Source of the DNA: Nocardia carnea NBRC 14403
Lineage (GTDB): Bacteria > Actinomycetota > Actinomycetes > Mycobacteriales > Mycobacteriaceae
NCBI RefSeq assembly: GCF_000308515.1
Contig: NZ_BAFV01000022.1
Location: forward strand, 186,001 to 250,000
DNA length: 64,000 bases
Direction of reading: 5' to 3'
Part shown: one piece after another, positions 63,855 to 64,000 of the stretch
Layout of the letters: each line of letters opens with the position of its first letter
Numbering within the stretch: position 1 is the first letter of the stretch
The notes under the pieces: model-generated
Database searches by the model: none
What the model was told of the DNA's origin: nothing
Seen by the model: only the letters and a program-made list of their open reading frames with translations
Position numbers and translations under genes: made by a program

Positions 63855-64000
63855 TCACATGCCCATGCCGCCGTCGACCGGAAGTCCTGCCCCGGTGATG
63901 AATTTGGCGGCGTCGGATGCCAGGAACACCACCGCGTCGGCCATATCGTCGACCTGTCCGAGGCGTCCTTGCGGGGTCAGTCCGGTGACGGTCGCGACGG
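63855..64000 (-). CDS. 3' end of a short-chain dehydrogenase, cut by the right window edge
   Basis: The last 47 codons of an SDR: GLTPQGRLGQVDDMADAVVF, LASDAAKFITGAGLPVDGGM and GM before TGA 63855-63857. The GR-x-G-x-x-D-D-x-A and ITG-x-x-L-x-V-D-G-G end is that of classical SDRs. The gene continues beyond 64000. Its stop is overlapped by the alternative GTG of the next gene, so the operon reads from right to left. Confidence 0.85.
   Translation of the reverse strand, partial: VATVTGLTPQGRLGQVDDMADAVVFLASDAAKFITGAGLPVDGGMGM

Overview
The window is high-GC actinobacterial DNA and looks like a Nocardia or a close mycolic-acid-containing relative. The signs are WXG100 and YbaB/EbfC gene pairs beside giant effector genes (type VII secretion cargo), an antigen-85-like secreted hydrolase, an SAV2177-type methyltransferase, a DIP1984 protein, frequent GTG/TTG starts and 4-nt ATGA/GTGA overlaps. 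No ribosomal or other core genes are present. The content is accessory: regulators, small catabolic operons, two type VII effector loci and a block of DNA-processing genes that resembles a defence island.

Layout. 0-2.8 kb: a secreted tyrosine-phosphatase-like lipoprotein, a TetR regulator and a frameshifted methyltransferase. 2.8-6.4 kb: first effector locus (YbaB-like, two small proteins, a 778-residue protein with a lectin-like N-terminus and an NlpC/P60-like C-terminus lacking a visible cysteine). 6.4-9.6 kb: DUF4178, DUF4247 lipoprotein, DUF350 and membrane spermidine-synthase-like genes. 9.6-11.5 kb: flavin monooxygenase coupled to a frameshifted prolyl-hydroxylase-like oxygenase. 11.6-20 kb: one long minus-strand series of a 260-aa protein, a Cas4/RecB-like Fe-S nuclease, a 492-aa unknown protein, two 80-bp MIRU-like units that each encode a 27-aa overlapping peptide, an SF1 helicase, a subtilase, an 85-aa protein and a Ser/Thr kinase. 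20-25.5 kb: a flavin oxygenase, then a DprA-like plus ComF-like phosphoribosyltransferase pair (domain make-up of ShosTA) facing a UvrD-like helicase. 25.6-32.6 kb: a dioxygenase, hydrolase and CoA-transferase operon with its TetR regulator and a 13-copy GGTGC repeat, then a quinone-reductase/AraC pair and a VOC protein.

32.9-45.3 kb: a small secreted protein, a 917-aa LuxR regulator, an XRE/SDR divergent pair, a DUF3048 lipoprotein, OsmC, GntR coupled to a methyltransferase, DIP1984, a DUF4352 membrane protein and a SnoaL-like protein. 45.3-58.2 kb: the second effector island. A YbaB-like gene and a WXG100 gene lead into a 1,938-aa polymorphic toxin with an ADP-ribosyltransferase-like domain, a papain-like deamidase-type domain and a third C-terminal domain. 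Candidate immunity genes follow. Beyond them on the minus strand lie an orphan toxin tip with its own overlapping neighbour, and fragments of WD40 and DUF3048 genes. An approximately 81-bp duplicated segment marks where an immunity-gene start was absorbed into the toxin reading frame. 58.4-64 kb: a nitrilase, an antigen-85-like hydrolase, and an SDR, enoyl-reductase-like and AMP-ligase operon running off the right edge.

How it fits together. The two effector loci carry cargo and partners but no secretion machinery, so secretion would depend on an ESX-type system elsewhere. The 11.6-25.5 kb block combines nuclease, helicases, protease, kinase and a toxin-antitoxin-like pair, which makes it the best candidate for an undescribed anti-phage or DNA-processing system. 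Several genes carry single-base frameshifts, which are either decay or sequencing errors. All function calls come from reading motifs, without database searches.
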